From Oreocharis arfaki (lineage: Eukaryota > Chordata > Aves > Passeriformes > Paramythiidae): DNA of 64,000 nucleotides. The notes below the pieces were generated by a model. The model was not told where the DNA came from, did not search any database, and was given only the letters and a program-made list of their open reading frames with translations. The DNA is taken from the NCBI GenBank assembly GCA_013398015.1, contig VZRR01010919.1, positions 996,675 through 1,060,674 on the forward strand, in the 5' to 3' direction. Below, piece by piece: positions 63,416 through 64,000 of the stretch. The stretch's first letter is position 1. Every line of letters starts with the position of its first letter. The position numbers and the translations under genes are program-made.

Positions 63416-63491
63416 ACATCTTTATCTCAACCCACGAGTTTTTTCACTTTTACTTTCCTTATTCTCTCCCTCCTGGGGTTAAACCACAGCA

Positions 63492-64000
63492 CTGTTCCAC
63501 TGGGATTACTGTCTGCAGGTCTTATGTGTAATGCTGCCTGCTGCAAACTGAATACATATGAAACGATTCTCTGTATGTGTCTCACAGTCCACCAAACAAC
63601 CATGAAATGAAATTAACATTTCTTCATTATTAACTCAAACCATATTGAAGCAAGAATATTACAGAAAATCATTCCTGATTATCAATTTTCTGCCCACGTA
63701 CTATAGTCTAGTTTGGAGCTTTTATGCAGCTGATTTAGGTTTTCTTGTTTGTTTTAAAGCAATAATTTCTGATTCAGGCATACAGCACCTGAGAAAAACT
63801 CTAAAGCTTCTGCTGTCTCTCCTTTGTTTTGTGCATGATAAAAACTTTGAGTCTAATTTTAAGTGCTTACTCCTTAGCCATTCTTTTGTATTTCTTTGTC
63901 CTTGCATTATCTCCTGTACCTTCCACACACTCCAGATTTCCTTTTCCAGTGTACCATTTTTATTATGAGTGAGCTGAAAGCAGGAGAGTCTGTTAAGACA
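63492..64000. other. Gene-free end of the window
   Basis: Flanking sequence after the LTR. The two overlapping open frames at 63645-63968 and 63722-63928 are on opposite strands and lack family resemblance or splice context. Confidence 0.5.

Larger units (their letters stand above)
62937..63491 (+). mobile_element. Solo LTR of an avian endogenous retrovirus
   Basis: About 550 bp with LTR anatomy in plus orientation. It has a TGCTG start (62937-62943, exact base ambiguous) and a matching CCACAGCA end at 63491. U3 contains GGCTGGGCTGTGGTTAATTT and GACAGCTGACCCCAAGTGAC. The TATA box TATAAA is at 63212-63217, followed by a purine-rich start region and GATGGAGCCCTGCTTTCCTA, then the poly(A) signal ATTAAA at 63410-63415 and a U5 with ATCTCAACCCACGAG. 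No gag, pol or env adjoins it in the window, so it is a solo LTR, usually left by recombination between the two LTRs of a provirus. No clear target-site duplication was found. The intact promoter and poly(A) signal suggest a fairly young copy. The family name is not assigned. Confidence 0.85.

Noticed and set aside
1..64000. CRISPR array, tRNA, rRNA or prokaryote-type gene cluster
   Set aside because: No regularly spaced repeats, no cloverleaf recognised by eye, no densely packed long open frames; the DNA is avian noncoding in character.

Overview
The window looks like nuclear DNA of a bird: long AT-rich stretches with stops in every frame, no operons or ribosome-binding sites, and interspersed repeats that are typically avian. 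These are CR1 LINE fragments ending in degenerate CATAGAAT-type 3' repeats, and LTRs of families I associate with birds (possibly neoavian or passerine). Species and chromosome cannot be read from the sequence. It is best described as gene-poor intergenic or deep intronic sequence. The bacterial-style feature types (operons, CRISPR, riboswitches) do not apply.

Layout. 1-4.8 kb: no gene. 4.78-5.40 kb: CR1, minus. 5.4-9.5 kb: no firm gene; a C-tract with an unresolved base and some weak ORFs. 9.51-10.22 kb: solo-type LTR, minus. 12.54-12.70 kb: decayed LTR piece, plus. 14.70-15.44 kb: old CR1, minus. 22.49-22.80 kb: CR1, minus. 25.34-27.47 kb: a CR1 copy keeping its 3' end, part of its reverse transcriptase, its endonuclease and apparently part of ORF1, but with the middle of ORF2 deleted. 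28.91-29.03 kb: the best protein-coding candidate, a possible last exon on the plus strand (38 codons, strong splice acceptor), followed by a possible 1.4-kb 3' UTR to AATAAA at 30,421. 33.6-34.17 kb: CR1 reverse-transcriptase fragment, plus, lacking its 3' end. 36.36-36.86 and 43.82-44.15 kb: CR1, minus. 46.12-46.38 kb: possible LTR U3. 53.05 kb: a 44-base A run. 62.94-63.49 kb: well-preserved solo LTR, plus, with TATA box and poly(A) signal. The rest shows no recognisable gene.

The genes do not form a system. If the candidate exon is real, much of the window left of it is intron of one plus-strand gene. The strong excess of minus-strand CR1 would then fit selection against sense-oriented insertions. 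I found no RNA gene, no CRISPR array and no convincing complete protein-coding gene. I also found nothing that supports an undescribed biological system; the findings are mainly candidate exons and repeat biology that can be tested by alignment and RNA data.
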